Shown here: positions 9,511-17,655 of the stretch, piece after piece
How the letters are laid out: each line of letters begins with the position of its first letter
Position numbering within the stretch: the first letter of the stretch is position 1
From: an uncultured Roseibium sp.
GTDB taxonomy: Bacteria; Pseudomonadota; Alphaproteobacteria; Rhizobiales; Stappiaceae
Direction: 5' to 3'
Length of the DNA stretch: 64,000 nt
NCBI RefSeq assembly: GCF_947494555.1
Contig: NZ_CANLVF010000004.1
Coordinates: 186,001 to 250,000 of the forward strand
The notes under the pieces: model-generated
Database searches by the model: none
Told to the model about the DNA's origin: nothing
The model's input: only the letters and a program-made list of their open reading frames with translations
Made by a program: the position numbers and the translations under genes

Positions 9511-10112
9511 TATGCTGAGTCAGCCTTTGTCTTCATTGCCTGGAATGCGGGCCGCTCCCGGAGGCGTTTGAAATAGTCGTAGACCGGTCCTTCCTTCGGC
9601 AGGTCAAATTTCGCTGCAACTGCCCAGCCGGAACAATGACCAATGATGATGTCCGCGATTGTGAATGTTTCCCCCATGACATGGGGGCCCTCTCCCAGTC
9701 TTTGCTGCAAAGTGGCCAGGCCGCGCTGGAACTCCATCTGGCAGACGGTTTTTATTTCCGGGACGCGCACATCTTCAGGAAGGATAAATGTGTTCTTTGC
9801 GGCCGTCCAAAGCGCGCCTTCCAGGACATCGACACCAAACTGGGTAAAACTGTCCTGTTTCGCCCGTTCGACCGTGCCGGCGGGAAACGTAAACTTGCCG
9901 TGCTTGTCGGCGAGATAGGTACAGATGGCCACGGATTCTGAAATGACGCTTTCGCCATCGACCAGAAGCGGAACCTTGCCGCTTGGATTGAGCGCGCGCG
10001 CCGTTTCGGATTGTGGCATAGCCGGATCGATCTCGTAAGGCTCTCCAAGCTCTTCAAGCAGCCACATCACCCGCATCGCGCGGGTGCGCGGGAATCCGAT
10101 GATCTTGTACAT
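9510..10112 (-). CDS. Glutathione S-transferase within the urease operon
   Basis: A 200-residue cytosolic-type GST. The thioredoxin-like N domain (MYKIIGFPRTRAMRVMWLLEELG, here given in part) contains the cis-proline region NPSGKVPLLVDG and the glutathione gamma-Glu-binding VISESVAI. An all-helical C domain follows, with the usual FTIADIIIGH motif. It sits between ureC and ureE and overlaps the ureE start by one base, so it is embedded in the operon. It has no established role in urease assembly; possibilities are a captured gene or a stress or thiol function. Substrate unknown. Confidence 0.9.
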   Translation of the reverse strand: MYKIIGFPRTRAMRVMWLLEELGEPYEIDPAMPQSETARALNPSGKVPLLVDGESVISESVAICTYLADKHGKFTFPAGTVERAKQDSFTQFGVDVLEGALWTAAKNTFILPEDVRVPEIKTVCQMEFQRGLATLQQRLGEGPHVMGETFTIADIIIGHCSGWAVAAKFDLPKEGPVYDYFKRLRERPAFQAMKTKADSA

Positions 10113-10144
10113 TTTTTGCTCCCAAACGATTGTTCGTCAGGACC

Positions 10145-11857
10145 TTAGAACAGGAAATAGCGTTGTGCCATCGGCAGCACTTCAGCCGGCTCGCAGGTCA
10201 GAAGCTCGCCGTTGGCACGCACTTCATAGGTCTCGGGATGAACCTCGATGTCGGGTGTCGCATCGTTGAGGATCATGGATTTCTTGGAAATGCCGCCACG
10301 CACGTTCTTGACCGGTAGCACGAGGCTGTCGAGACCGATCTTCGAACCGATATCCGTGTCGTAAGCAGCCTGGGAAACAAAAGTAACCCGGCTTTCGGTC
10401 ATCGCCTTGCCGAACGCGCCGAACATCGGCCGGTAGTGAACGGGCTGTGGCGTCGGGATCGAGGCATTCGGGTCGCCCATGGGGGCCGCGGCAATCGTGC
10501 CGAGTTTCAGGACCATGTCCGGCTTCACGCCAAAAAATTTCGGATCCCAAAGCACAAGATCCGCGAGCTTGCCGATTTCAACAGACCCGACATGCTGGTC
10601 CAGCCCGTGTGCCACGGCAGGATTGATCGTCATCTTGGCCATGTAGCGTTTCACACGGAAATTGTCGTTGTCGCCGGTTTCCTCCGAAAGGCGGCCGCGC
10701 TGGACCTTCATTTTGTGTGCGGTCTGAAGCGTTCTGATGACCACTTCACCCACGCGGCCCATCGCCTGGCTGTCGGACGCGATGATCGAAAATGCGCCCA
10801 TATCGTGAAGAATATCTTCAGCGGCGATGGTTTCCTTGCGAATGCGGCTTTCGGCGAAGGCGACATCTTCCGGGATGGAACTGTCAAGGTGATGACAGAC
10901 CATCAGCATGTCGAGATGTTCTTCAAGCGTGTTTACCGTGTAAGGCCGGGTCGGATTGGTCGAGGATGGCAGCACGTTCATCTCACCGCACACCTTGATG
11001 ATGTCCGGCGCGTGACCGCCGCCTGCGCCTTCAGTATGGAAGGCGTGGATCGTCCGGTTCTTGAACGAGGCCGTCGTGTTTTCGACAAAGCCGGACTCAT
11101 TCAATGTGTCGGTGTGGATCATCACCTGAACGTCGTACTCGTCAGCAACCGACAGGCAGGTATCGATGGCGGCCGGGGTCGTGCCCCAGTCCTCGTGCAG
11201 CTTTAGCGCACATGCACCCGCCATTATTTGCTCTTCAAGGGCTGCCGGCAGCGACGCGTTGCCCTTGCCGGCAAAGGCGAGGTTCATGGGAAAGCTGTCC
11301 GCCGACTGAAGCATCCGGGTGATGTGCCAGGGACCGGGAGTGCAGGTTGTCGCGTTGGTACCGGTGGCCGGGCCGGTGCCGCCGCCCAGCATCGTTGTCA
11401 CGCCGGACACCAGCGCCTCGTCGATCTGCTGCGGGCAAATGAAGTGGATGTGCACATCGAGTGCGCCGGCGGTCAGGATCTTGCCCTCGCCCGCAATGGC
11501 CTCGGTGCCCGGTCCGACAACAATGTCGACTTCAGGCTGGACATCCGGGTTGCCCGCTTTGCCGATGCCGACGATGCGACCGTCCTTGAGACCTACATCC
11601 GCCTTCACGATGCCCCAGTGATCGACGATCAGGGCATTCGTAATCACCGTGTCCACCGCACCCGCGGAACGCGGTGCCTGCGACTGGCCCATGCCATCGC
11701 GGATAACCTTGCCACCGCCGAACTTCACTTCTTCGCCGTAAGTGGTGAAGTCCTTTTCCACCTCGATGATGAGATCCGTGTCGGCAAGGCGCAGCCGGTC
11801 GCCTGTCGTCGGTCCGAACATGTCCGCATAGGCGGCGCGTGGCATTTTATAGGCCAT
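10145..11857 (-). CDS. ureC: Urease alpha subunit (catalytic)
   Basis: Catalytic subunit that hydrolyses urea to ammonia and carbamate. The 570 residues match the family. Nickel ligands and active-site residues are present: His136 and His138 (DVHIHF), carbamylated Lys219 ([12 protein letters not shown]), His248 ([11 protein letters not shown]), His274, the catalytic flap Cys321-His322-His323 ([12 protein letters not shown]), and the Asp in [14 protein letters not shown]. The upstream neighbours are the two LprI-like genes, the downstream one the GST. No sign of degradation. Confidence 0.99.
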   Translation of the reverse strand: MAYKMPRAAYADMFGPTTGDRLRLADTDLIIEVEKDFTTYGEEVKFGGGKVIRDGMGQSQAPRSAGAVDTVITNALIVDHWGIVKADVGLKDGRIVGIGKAGNPDVQPEVDIVVGPGTEAIAGEGKILTAGALDVHIHFICPQQIDEALVSGVTTMLGGGTGPATGTNATTCTPGPWHITRMLQSADSFPMNLAFAGKGNASLPAALEEQIMAGACALKLHEDWGTTPAAIDTCLSVADEYDVQVMIHTDTLNESGFVENTTASFKNRTIHAFHTEGAGGGHAPDIIKVCGEMNVLPSSTNPTRPYTVNTLEEHLDMLMVCHHLDSSIPEDVAFAESRIRKETIAAEDILHDMGAFSIIASDSQAMGRVGEVVIRTLQTAHKMKVQRGRLSEETGDNDNFRVKRYMAKMTINPAVAHGLDQHVGSVEIGKLADLVLWDPKFFGVKPDMVLKLGTIAAAPMGDPNASIPTPQPVHYRPMFGAFGKAMTESRVTFVSQAAYDTDIGSKIGLDSLVLPVKNVRGGISKKSMILNDATPDIEVHPETYEVRANGELLTCEPAEVLPMAQRYFLF

Positions 11858-11875
11858 GGTAGCTCCTGTTGGCGA

Positions 11876-12286
11876 TCAGTCGGTGTAGTCTTCGAGCGTC
11901 GCTTGCAAATCGTCTGTTCGCTGCATGGTCATCACGATCATGCAGTTGCGGTAGAGTTCATTCCCACGGGTGCCACCCTTGTAGGGGAAACTGTAGGCAT
12001 TGCAGTCTTTCTCGCGGAAAGTGATCCACGCGGATTGTGCTTCCTCCAGCGCGGCAGGACTGCCTTTAAGGTGCTCAGGAAGGTATTCATCAATCGCAAC
12101 AACTTTGGCATGAAGCTTTTCATATGCCTCTTCCATGCTGGTATTGGCATCATTGAGCGCTTTTTCTGCGCAGTATGTGCGCTCGTTGTTGTTTAGCGGA
12201 TAGCCGCAATCGATATTTTCCTGCGCCGATGCGAGCGGTGCAATGAGAGCGCAGAAAAGCGTCGCGGCGCAAAGCTGAAGGCGCAT
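11876..12286 (-). CDS. LprI-like (DUF1311) secreted protein, copy 2 in the urease operon
   Basis: A 136-residue exported protein from the ATG at 12286; the open frame to 12415 is antisense noise. A signal peptide (LCAATLFCALIAPLASA) is followed by the DUF1311/LprI core with paired cysteines (IDCGYPLNNNERTYCAEKAL and EKDCNAYSFPYKGG) and the AWITFREKDC signature. Members of this family include lysozyme inhibitors, but most are uncharacterised. Its ATG shares a base with the stop of the preceding paralogue (TGATG). It lies between ureB and ureC. Confidence 0.85.
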   Translation of the reverse strand: MRLQLCAATLFCALIAPLASAQENIDCGYPLNNNERTYCAEKALNDANTSMEEAYEKLHAKVVAIDEYLPEHLKGSPAALEEAQSAWITFREKDCNAYSFPYKGGTRGNELYRNCMIVMTMQRTDDLQATLEDYTD

Positions 12287-12711
12287 CAGTTTCCGAGTCC
12301 CTTGTTTAGGTCTTGCAGTTCGCCGACGCGGGCACGGGTCAGGTCGGCGCGGCAGGTGTAGATGAGTTGTGGCTCCAGCGTCCCGCCGCGGGCAAGGTAG
12401 CCGTATGCGGCGCAAGCCTTGTCACGATAGGGAATCCAGGCGCGCTGGGCATCGCGCAACGCATCGGCCGCACCTTTCAGATTGTCGGGCAGATAGCTGT
12501 CCGTTTCACGCATCTTGGCCATGGCGATCCCATAGACCTTGTTCAGCGCCGCATCTGCCTGCATCCAGTCCTGCTCGGCGCAATAGGTCATCTCAACCTG
12601 GCTCACCGGATTGCCGCAGTCGATGGCGGTCTGTGCCTGAACCGGCGCGCCGCTCAGCACAGAAAGGACCGATCCGACAAGCGCTGCGGATGCCTTGACA
12701 GGGGCATTCAT
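12286..12711 (-). CDS. LprI-like (DUF1311) secreted protein, copy 1 in the urease operon
   Basis: A 141-residue protein with a signal peptide ending near APVQA and the DUF1311 core: [20 protein letters not shown], then [15 protein letters not shown]. It is a divergent paralogue of the adjacent gene, with the same cysteine pattern. Its ATG overlaps the ureB stop by four bases (ATGA). Similar small exported genes are found inside urease operons of rhizobia (family knowledge), but two tandem copies are less usual. Why a periplasmic protein is co-translated with cytoplasmic urease is not known. Confidence 0.86.
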   Translation of the reverse strand: MNAPVKASAALVGSVLSVLSGAPVQAQTAIDCGNPVSQVEMTYCAEQDWMQADAALNKVYGIAMAKMRETDSYLPDNLKGAADALRDAQRAWIPYRDKACAAYGYLARGGTLEPQLIYTCRADLTRARVGELQDLNKGLGN

Positions 12712-13013
12712 AATTGGCCCATGACCTTCTGATTGAAACCGTAGACGGTCCGGTTGCCCCGATAAGGCACAAGCGTTACCGATCTTGTCTGGCCCGGCTC
12801 GAAACGCACGGCGGTCCCGGCGGGAATGTCGAGGCGCATGCCCCTGGCTTTTTCGCGATCGAAGGAAAGGCCTTCGTTCGTTTCAGCGAAGTGATAGTGG
12901 CTGCCGACCTGCACGGGTCTGTCGCCGGTGTTGGATACGTCAAGTTCAACGGTCTCAAGGCCTGCATTCAGTTCGATTTCGCCGTCAGCAGGAAAGATTT
13001 CGCCGGGTATCAT
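12708..13013 (-). CDS. ureB: Urease beta subunit
   Basis: Small structural subunit of the urease trimer-of-trimers, 101 residues from the ATG at 13013 ([18 protein letters not shown]), which follows a CAGGAGA ribosome site; an upstream in-frame start at 13031 is not needed. The conserved [21 protein letters not shown] segment (given in part) is intact. It overlaps the LprI-like gene downstream by four bases. Confidence 0.97.
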   Translation of the reverse strand: MIPGEIFPADGEIELNAGLETVELDVSNTGDRPVQVGSHYHFAETNEGLSFDREKARGMRLDIPAGTAVRFEPGQTRSVTLVPYRGNRTVYGFNQKVMGQL

Positions 13014-13046
13014 CGCTGTCTCCTGGAACAATGCGCATTGAGAAAA

Positions 13047-13349
13047 TTATCGGATCGGCTCGTGGACGGTGACGAGTTTTGTCCCGTCCGGAAAAGTGGC
13101 CTCAACCTGCACGTCATGGATCATTTCCGCAACGCCTTGCATGACCTGTTCGCGCGTCAGCACGGTGGCGCCCGCAGCCATCAGATCGGCGACCGAGCGG
13201 CCGTCTCTCGCGCCTTCCACGACAAAATCCGTGATCAGCGCGATTGCCTCGGGGTGATTGAGTTTGACACCCCGCTCCAGCCTGCGGCGTGCGACCATGG
13301 CGGCCATTGAAACGAGCAGTTTGTCCTTCTCACGGGGAGTAAGGTTCAC
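13047..13349 (-). CDS. ureA: Urease gamma subunit
   Basis: Small urease subunit of 100 residues, the usual length for a separate UreA. It begins with GTG preceded by GGAGGACTTGTC. Family signatures are [41 protein letters not shown] and [18 protein letters not shown]. It lies 15 bases after ureD and 33 before ureB, in standard D-A-B order. Confidence 0.98.
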   Translation of the reverse strand: MNLTPREKDKLLVSMAAMVARRRLERGVKLNHPEAIALITDFVVEGARDGRSVADLMAAGATVLTREQVMQGVAEMIHDVQVEATFPDGTKLVTVHEPIR

Positions 13350-13364
13350 GACAAGTCCTCCAAG

Positions 13365-14219
13365 CTAGCAATACCAGACGCGCGGCAAGTCAGCCGCACG
13401 GTATCCGGTCAAAAAGGAAATCAGCGCATTTCGCAAATCGCGCGCGTCGCCCGATACGAACCGCGCCACCAGCAGATCGTTCCAGGCACTGACGGCGAAA
13501 CGCGTCTCGTTCAAAGGTAGAGCGTCCAGCACGGCGCGCGCAAGGGACAGACGGTCACCGGCGTCTTCCGCGCAATCGACGAATGTCGCAAATACGTGTC
13601 CGCCCGCTGCAGTCGCGGAGCCGCGCAGAATTTCTCCGGGTGCTCCGTCTACGCGAATGTCGTCGGCGAACACCAACTTGCCTGCGCGCCGGATACGCCA
13701 TTTATCTTTGAAAAACAGCCTTTCGATGCTTTCTCCCATAGCGGTGCGTCCAAGGACGACGGTCTCAAGCATCATCAAGCGCGCATCCGGGGCGAGATCC
13801 GCATTGAGCGTTCGCGACAGATTGGAACGGTCGAAAAGCAACGTTTCCTGAGGTAGCCATTCGAGTGTCGCTCCGGCGCCGACACATAGCGATCCTGTCA
13901 CTTTTGCGGATCCATCATTGCTGCGATATGCGCGCTCGGCGGTCTGGCTGGTCACAATCGCGTGTGCCTCGTCATCGATTGTGACGTTGTATTCCAGTTC
14001 GTCCCCTCCGGTGAGCCCGCCGGCGGTGTTGATCAGTACGGCCGTTGGCGCCCCTCCATAGATCCGCGGCATCCGGACTTTTGCCGAGCCCTTCTGGTAA
14101 AGGTCTGCAAGTCGGGTGGTTCCCGTGCGCGCTGAAAAACGGATACGGGCAACTCCTCTGACACGCTGCAGAGGTTTAGCTTGCACGCTCAAATCTGATG
14201 CTGGCGCAGCATCATACAT
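13365..14219 (-). CDS. ureD: Urease accessory protein UreD (UreH)
   Basis: Scaffold that binds apo-urease and forms the nickel tunnel with UreF and UreG. The start is placed at 14219 (MYDAAPASDLSVQAK, 284 residues), after a GGGGGCGGA-type site; codons up to 14276 are not supported. Conserved family blocks include PTAVLINTAGGLTGGDELEY, TSQTAERAYRS and LEWLPQETLLFDRS. It is the first gene of the urease operon. The sigma-54 promoter match at 14330-14345 lies about 110 bases upstream. Confidence 0.95.
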   Translation of the reverse strand: MYDAAPASDLSVQAKPLQRVRGVARIRFSARTGTTRLADLYQKGSAKVRMPRIYGGAPTAVLINTAGGLTGGDELEYNVTIDDEAHAIVTSQTAERAYRSNDGSAKVTGSLCVGAGATLEWLPQETLLFDRSNLSRTLNADLAPDARLMMLETVVLGRTAMGESIERLFFKDKWRIRRAGKLVFADDIRVDGAPGEILRGSATAAGGHVFATFVDCAEDAGDRLSLARAVLDALPLNETRFAVSAWNDLLVARFVSGDARDLRNALISFLTGYRAADLPRVWYC

Positions 14220-14586
14220 ATTGTTTCCGCCCCCGGGGTTCCGCCGGTTTTGTTGCCACCGGCATGGTGGTCCCATTGTGTCACCGGGCTAAAGTTTGAT
14301 GCATCCCGGATCATTCTTCCGGCGATATTAGCAAGGGCCGGGCCAAAAAAGCATCTTTTCGACGTTTGGCGGAAACAGGGCGGAAAGTGTTGGTATATTT
14401 GCGGAGCTGACCTTATGCGCCGGGCAAATTGTACAAAAAATAAGCAGGTGCCTAAATCACATTCATCTTCTGAACAACAACAAGGGGTTGCTCTTGGCGA
14501 CATGTTCCGGTTTTTTAGTAGGTACATCAACAAGGCAAGCAGTCCTTAACCCGTGTGCGTTTTTATAGCGGTGTGACCAGCGAGGG
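14220..14586. other. Divergent intergenic region between ureD and the carboxypeptidase gene
   Basis: About 367 bases with no credible gene. The left part carries the sigma-54-like element reading toward ureD. The right part is AT-richer and must hold the promoter of the D,D-carboxypeptidase gene. Half-sites resembling NtrC boxes (TGCGCC at 14416, GGTGCC at 14447) are present but not at canonical spacing. Confidence 0.5.
14330..14345 (-). promoter_or_regulatory. Predicted sigma-54 (RpoN) promoter of the urease operon
   Basis: On the minus strand the sequence TGGCCCGGCCCTTGCT fits the RpoN consensus TGGCAC-R-N4-TTGCW in every position except C for A at the fifth base. The -24 GG and -12 GC are correctly spaced. 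It points at ureD, with transcription expected to start about 100 bases before the ureD ATG. Nitrogen-controlled (NtrC/RpoN) urease expression is known in several bacteria; here it is inferred. Confidence 0.65.
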
Positions 14587-15990
14587 ATGCGCGTGTTTTC
14601 AAGCCCAATTGGCCGCCTGACAGTTTTTTTTCTTGTTCTTTTCGGTTTCGTCGCGGGCCCGGGGACCGAGCCAGTGCGCGCGGATATCGGGGCCTTTATC
14701 CTGATAGACGCCAAGTCGGGAAATGTTCTTGAGGAGAAGAACGCCACCCAAAAGTGGTACCCGGCGTCCCTGACCAAGATGATGACGGCCTACGTCACCT
14801 TCAAGGCAATCCGCGAAGGGCGCGCGACGCTCAATTCTGCGGTCATTCAATCAAAAAACTCTCTGTCGGAACCGCCCAGCAAAATGGGCTTCAAGGTCGG
14901 TACGCGATTTACGATCGATACCGCCCTTAAAATCATCCTTATCAAGTCCGCAAATGATGTCGCTGTGGCTTTGGGCGAAGCGGTCTCCGGATCGGAGGCA
15001 GCGTTTATCGCTGCGATGAATGCGGAAGCCAGGCGGCTTGGTATGACCAATACACGGTTCACGAACCCGCACGGTCTGCCGGACAACGGACAGGTCACGA
15101 CGGCACGCGACATGGCCATCCTCGCGATGGCACTCCGCAGGGACTTTCCTGAATCCAAGAGTTTTTACAATCATCCGGGCATTCGCTTCGGCAAAAAAAC
15201 GCTGCGGTCCGCAAACCGGGAGTTTCTGCTCCGTGTCCCGGGCGCAAACGGGATGAAAACGGGATATATCTGCAACTCCGGCTATAATGTTGCAGCGTCT
15301 GTTTCCCGCCGCGGCCGCACGTTGATTGCGATTATCCTTGGCGCCGGTTCCGGGCTGGAAAGGACGGCTTTCGCGCGTCAGCTCTTCGACAAGGGTTTCA
15401 AGAAACGCCGCGGAGGCAGGAATGTCGCCAGTCTGACCGGAACGTCCGGCAATCCGCCCGCAAATGGCTATTGCCGCCGCAACAAGAGCCCTGGTGCCAA
15501 GGCCTATGTGGCTCGTTTCGACATGAAAAACGAACCTTCCGGCGGCTTCCTTTTTTTCAGAAGCGCAAACGACAAGCAGCTGAAGAAAGTTGACGAAAGC
15601 GGGTTCACGCTCGCGAACGGCAAGCCGGACTGGGCGAAGATTCTGGACCGGACACTTGGGCCTCGCAAAATCGCTTACCGCCCGTTGCAGGTCGGTCTCG
15701 GCAGCCCGACCGGTTCTCCGAAGGCCTCCGGGGCGGTTGCTGGATCGGGAATTCCTGCCAGCGACATACCGGTGCCATCCGCCAATCCGGTCCGACGCGC
15801 CGAAACCCAGATTCGTGAGAAACTGCAAAACACAGCCCAAGGCAGCAGTTCAGGGGCGATTTCGCAAGCTTCGGCCGCCGCGGTTCCGCAGGCAACGGCT
15901 GATGCGCCCACGCAGGCGGCGCCCGGCTCCATATTCCGCAAGGGCCTCGATTTTACGGTACCCGTTCCCGCGCCCAGTCCGCGCAAGTGA
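14587..15990 (+). CDS. D-alanyl-D-alanine carboxypeptidase (penicillin-binding protein, S11 family)
   Basis: Periplasmic peptidoglycan D,D-carboxypeptidase, 467 residues. A signal peptide or anchor spans residues 11-31. Active-site motifs are all present: SLTK (61-64, nucleophile Ser61), SAN (121-123) and KTG (224-226). About 200 residues beyond the catalytic domain are Ala/Pro/Ser-rich and low in complexity, ending in VPVPAPSPRK. They could be a flexible linker or contain a SPOR-like element that cannot be confirmed by eye. It is divergent from the urease operon. Confidence 0.92.
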   Translation: MRVFSSPIGRLTVFFLVLFGFVAGPGTEPVRADIGAFILIDAKSGNVLEEKNATQKWYPASLTKMMTAYVTFKAIREGRATLNSAVIQSKNSLSEPPSKMGFKVGTRFTIDTALKIILIKSANDVAVALGEAVSGSEAAFIAAMNAEARRLGMTNTRFTNPHGLPDNGQVTTARDMAILAMALRRDFPESKSFYNHPGIRFGKKTLRSANREFLLRVPGANGMKTGYICNSGYNVAASVSRRGRTLIAIILGAGSGLERTAFARQLFDKGFKKRRGGRNVASLTGTSGNPPANGYCRRNKSPGAKAYVARFDMKNEPSGGFLFFRSANDKQLKKVDESGFTLANGKPDWAKILDRTLGPRKIAYRPLQVGLGSPTGSPKASGAVAGSGIPASDIPVPSANPVRRAETQIREKLQNTAQGSSSGAISQASAAAVPQATADAPTQAAPGSIFRKGLDFTVPVPAPSPRK

Positions 15991-16031
15991 GCTTGTTCAA
16001 GACTTTAAGGACAGCCGACCGATCGCCGGCG

Positions 16032-16051
16032 AACGGTTAACCGTTTATTTA
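16032..16051. promoter_or_regulatory. Perfect 14-bp palindrome overlapping a CtrA-like box
   Basis: AACGGTTAACCGTT (16032-16045) is a perfect palindrome. The same bases contain TTAA-N7-TTTA, one mismatch from the CtrA consensus TTAA-N7-TTAA. It lies between the carboxypeptidase gene and the small acidic protein gene. Either reading is tentative. Confidence 0.3.
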
Positions 16052-16178
16052 CGCTAGTCCTTAACACTGCAGTAAGCATTGTTCCGAAGAGGGCCGACCA
16101 TCGCGACCGTTTACCAGGCATTCGATGGGGCACTTCAAAGAGAGCGAGTGGACACAAGAGAGATCGAGAGATCGCATC

Positions 16179-16469
16179 ATGATTGAACCGAGATCGACAG
16201 CCACCATCAGGGCACTTGCAAGCCTCGCTGAACTTTCTGCAGATCAGCTTGAGGAAGGAGCGTCAATAGACGAGGTCGTTGCCACCCTTCGCAAAGCGGC
16301 CGAAGCCGTGCGTCTCGTTATCGATACAGATGACCTGGATGACGACGACCTCGAGGAATCGGATCTCGCGCAGGACCTGACTCCCATGGACCTGTCTACA
16401 GATGGTGACGAGCGGGACGATTCCGAAGATACCGAAACCGAGGATGAAAGCATTCTGAACGCCAGCTAG
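16179..16469 (+). CDS. Small highly acidic protein of unknown function
   Basis: From the ATG at 16179 the product has 96 residues (MIEPRSTATIRALASLAEL); an in-frame ATG at 16125 would add 18 residues. The first 50 residues look helical. The rest is an Asp/Glu tract (DDLDDDDLEESDL and later ERDDSEDTETEDES), probably disordered. No family recognised. It is convergent with map: both stop codons use the same CTAG tetranucleotide (16466-16469). Codon usage fits a real gene, but expression is unproven. Confidence 0.55.
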   Translation: MIEPRSTATIRALASLAELSADQLEEGASIDEVVATLRKAAEAVRLVIDTDDLDDDDLEESDLAQDLTPMDLSTDGDERDDSEDTETEDESILNAS

Positions 16470-17233
16470 CGTCTGACTGTTTCATCGTTTCGAAGAGTAA
16501 AGACCTCTGCCCCGGATTCAATGACCGCAATCGTGTGCTCAAATTGAGCGGACAGCTTCCCATCTTCTGTCAGGACTTCCCATCCATCGTCCCCTGCGGT
16601 GACCTTGCGTGTCCCCTGGTTGATCATTGGCTCGATTGTGAAAACCATGCCTTCGCGCAACTTCAATCCAGCGCCGCGACGCCCAAAGTTCAGAACTTTG
16701 GGCTCTTCGTGCATTTCGCGGCCGATGCCATGCCCGCAATAATCGCGAACGACTGAATATCCATTCCGTTTCGCGTGTCTTTCGATCGCAAAGCCGACAT
16801 CGCCCAGATGGGCGCCCGGCCGCACCGCTTCGATTCCCTTCCAGAGCGCCTGGTAGGCAACGCGTACGAGCCTTTTTGCTGCTGGCGACGCATTTCCGAC
16901 GACATATGTCTTGCTCGAATCGGCAATGAAACCGTTCTTTTCGAGTGTGACATCAAGGTTGATGATATCGCCGTCGCGGATAATCGCAGTCCGACCGGGG
17001 ACACCGTGACAGACAACGTCGTTAATCGAGCTGTTCAGGACATATTCGAAACCGTACTGACCTTTGCTCGCCGGGCGTGCCTCTAGAGTGCCTGCGATAA
17101 AGCGCTCTACAAGATCGTTGACCTCCAGCGTCGACAAGCCGCTGAGATCCATCGTGTCCAGCATTTCAAAGACGGATGCCAACAGCCTCCCCGACACGCG
17201 CATCAATGCCAGTTCATCAGGTGTCTTCACCAC
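16466..17233 (-). CDS. map: Type I methionine aminopeptidase
   Basis: Removes N-terminal methionine from nascent proteins. The 255-residue single-domain enzyme (type Ia, no N-terminal zinc finger) starts with GTG. Metal ligands are intact: Asp94, Asp105, His168, Glu201 and Glu232, plus the substrate-binding His76 in VVCHGVP. The GTG begins one base after the stop of the ParD-like gene (TGA-C-GTG), so the two form one coupled unit. Whether this is the housekeeping or an additional Map cannot be told from the window. Confidence 0.95.
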   Translation of the reverse strand: MVKTPDELALMRVSGRLLASVFEMLDTMDLSGLSTLEVNDLVERFIAGTLEARPASKGQYGFEYVLNSSINDVVCHGVPGRTAIIRDGDIINLDVTLEKNGFIADSSKTYVVGNASPAAKRLVRVAYQALWKGIEAVRPGAHLGDVGFAIERHAKRNGYSVVRDYCGHGIGREMHEEPKVLNFGRRGAGLKLREGMVFTIEPMINQGTRKVTAGDDGWEVLTEDGKLSAQFEHTIAVIESGAEVFTLRNDETVRR

Positions 17234-17234
17234 G

Positions 17235-17441
17235 TCAGGCGGCCGTCTTGTCCGACTGGGGGATGTCGGCGGCTTCCAGTTGCATCTTTATGATATCGCT
17301 GAACGACAAGGTCGGGTTTGCTTCGGCCAGCATTCCGATCTTCATCCAGAACTCGGCCTGTGCATTGATGGACCTGCACATGACGCTGCTGGCGCGGCGG
17401 ATATCATCATGCAGGTCTTCGCCGATCTTTACGATGCCCAT
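17235..17441 (-). CDS. ParD-like antitoxin-family protein coupled to map
   Basis: A 68-residue protein starting MGIVKIGEDLHDDIRRASS. It resembles the ParD_like family, a ribbon-helix-helix-type DNA-binding group named for similarity to type II antitoxins. The ATG at 17441 is chosen because GGAGAAGG precedes it; an upstream ATG at 17453 has no ribosome site. The region RSINAQAEFWMKIGMLAEANP is the typical amphipathic segment. No ParE-type toxin is adjacent; the partner gene is map. The palindrome at 17474-17490 just upstream is a natural candidate for its own operator. Confidence 0.75.
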   Translation of the reverse strand: MGIVKIGEDLHDDIRRASSVMCRSINAQAEFWMKIGMLAEANPTLSFSDIIKMQLEAADIPQSDKTAA

Positions 17442-17473
17442 GTCCTTCTCCATATACTAAACATAAATGGTTT

Positions 17474-17490
17474 ATATACGATTCGTATAT
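17474..17490. promoter_or_regulatory. Palindromic operator candidate between the ParD-like gene and the COG0523 gene
   Basis: ATATACG (17474-17480) and CGTATAT (17484-17490) are perfect arms around ATT, in an AT-rich stretch only 33 bases upstream of the ParD-like start. It also lies upstream of the COG0523 gene, so one regulator could control both directions. Confidence 0.55.
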
Positions 17491-17655
17491 GAACATCAAT
17501 ATGCATCAGGACCGCGTTATGTCATTACATTTCCCCTTTGCCGCAAAGCCGAAAAAGTGATAGCGGTTCGACAGCCAAACACCGCAAGGTGCCTTGGCTG
17601 TTCCCGTCAAGTGATTGGAAACACTGCGGGATGGCATTCAAAGGAGACGCGTTTC

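Noticed and set aside
11228..12196. 322-residue plus-strand ORF antisense to ureC and the LprI-like gene
   Set aside because: Antisense to intact, well-recognised genes; no homologous pattern.
14401..14460. NtrC box upstream of the sigma-54 promoter
   Set aside because: Only half-sites TGCGCC and GGTGCC are present, about 25 bases apart, not at the normal 5-base spacing.
14851..15840. 329-residue minus-strand ORF antisense to the carboxypeptidase gene
   Set aside because: The carboxypeptidase frame contains all active-site motifs, so the antisense frame is a shadow.
17492..17655. Possible Zur-type operator before the COG0523 gene
   Set aside because: Sequence GTTATGTCATTACAT has no clear dyad symmetry matching known alphaproteobacterial Zur boxes.
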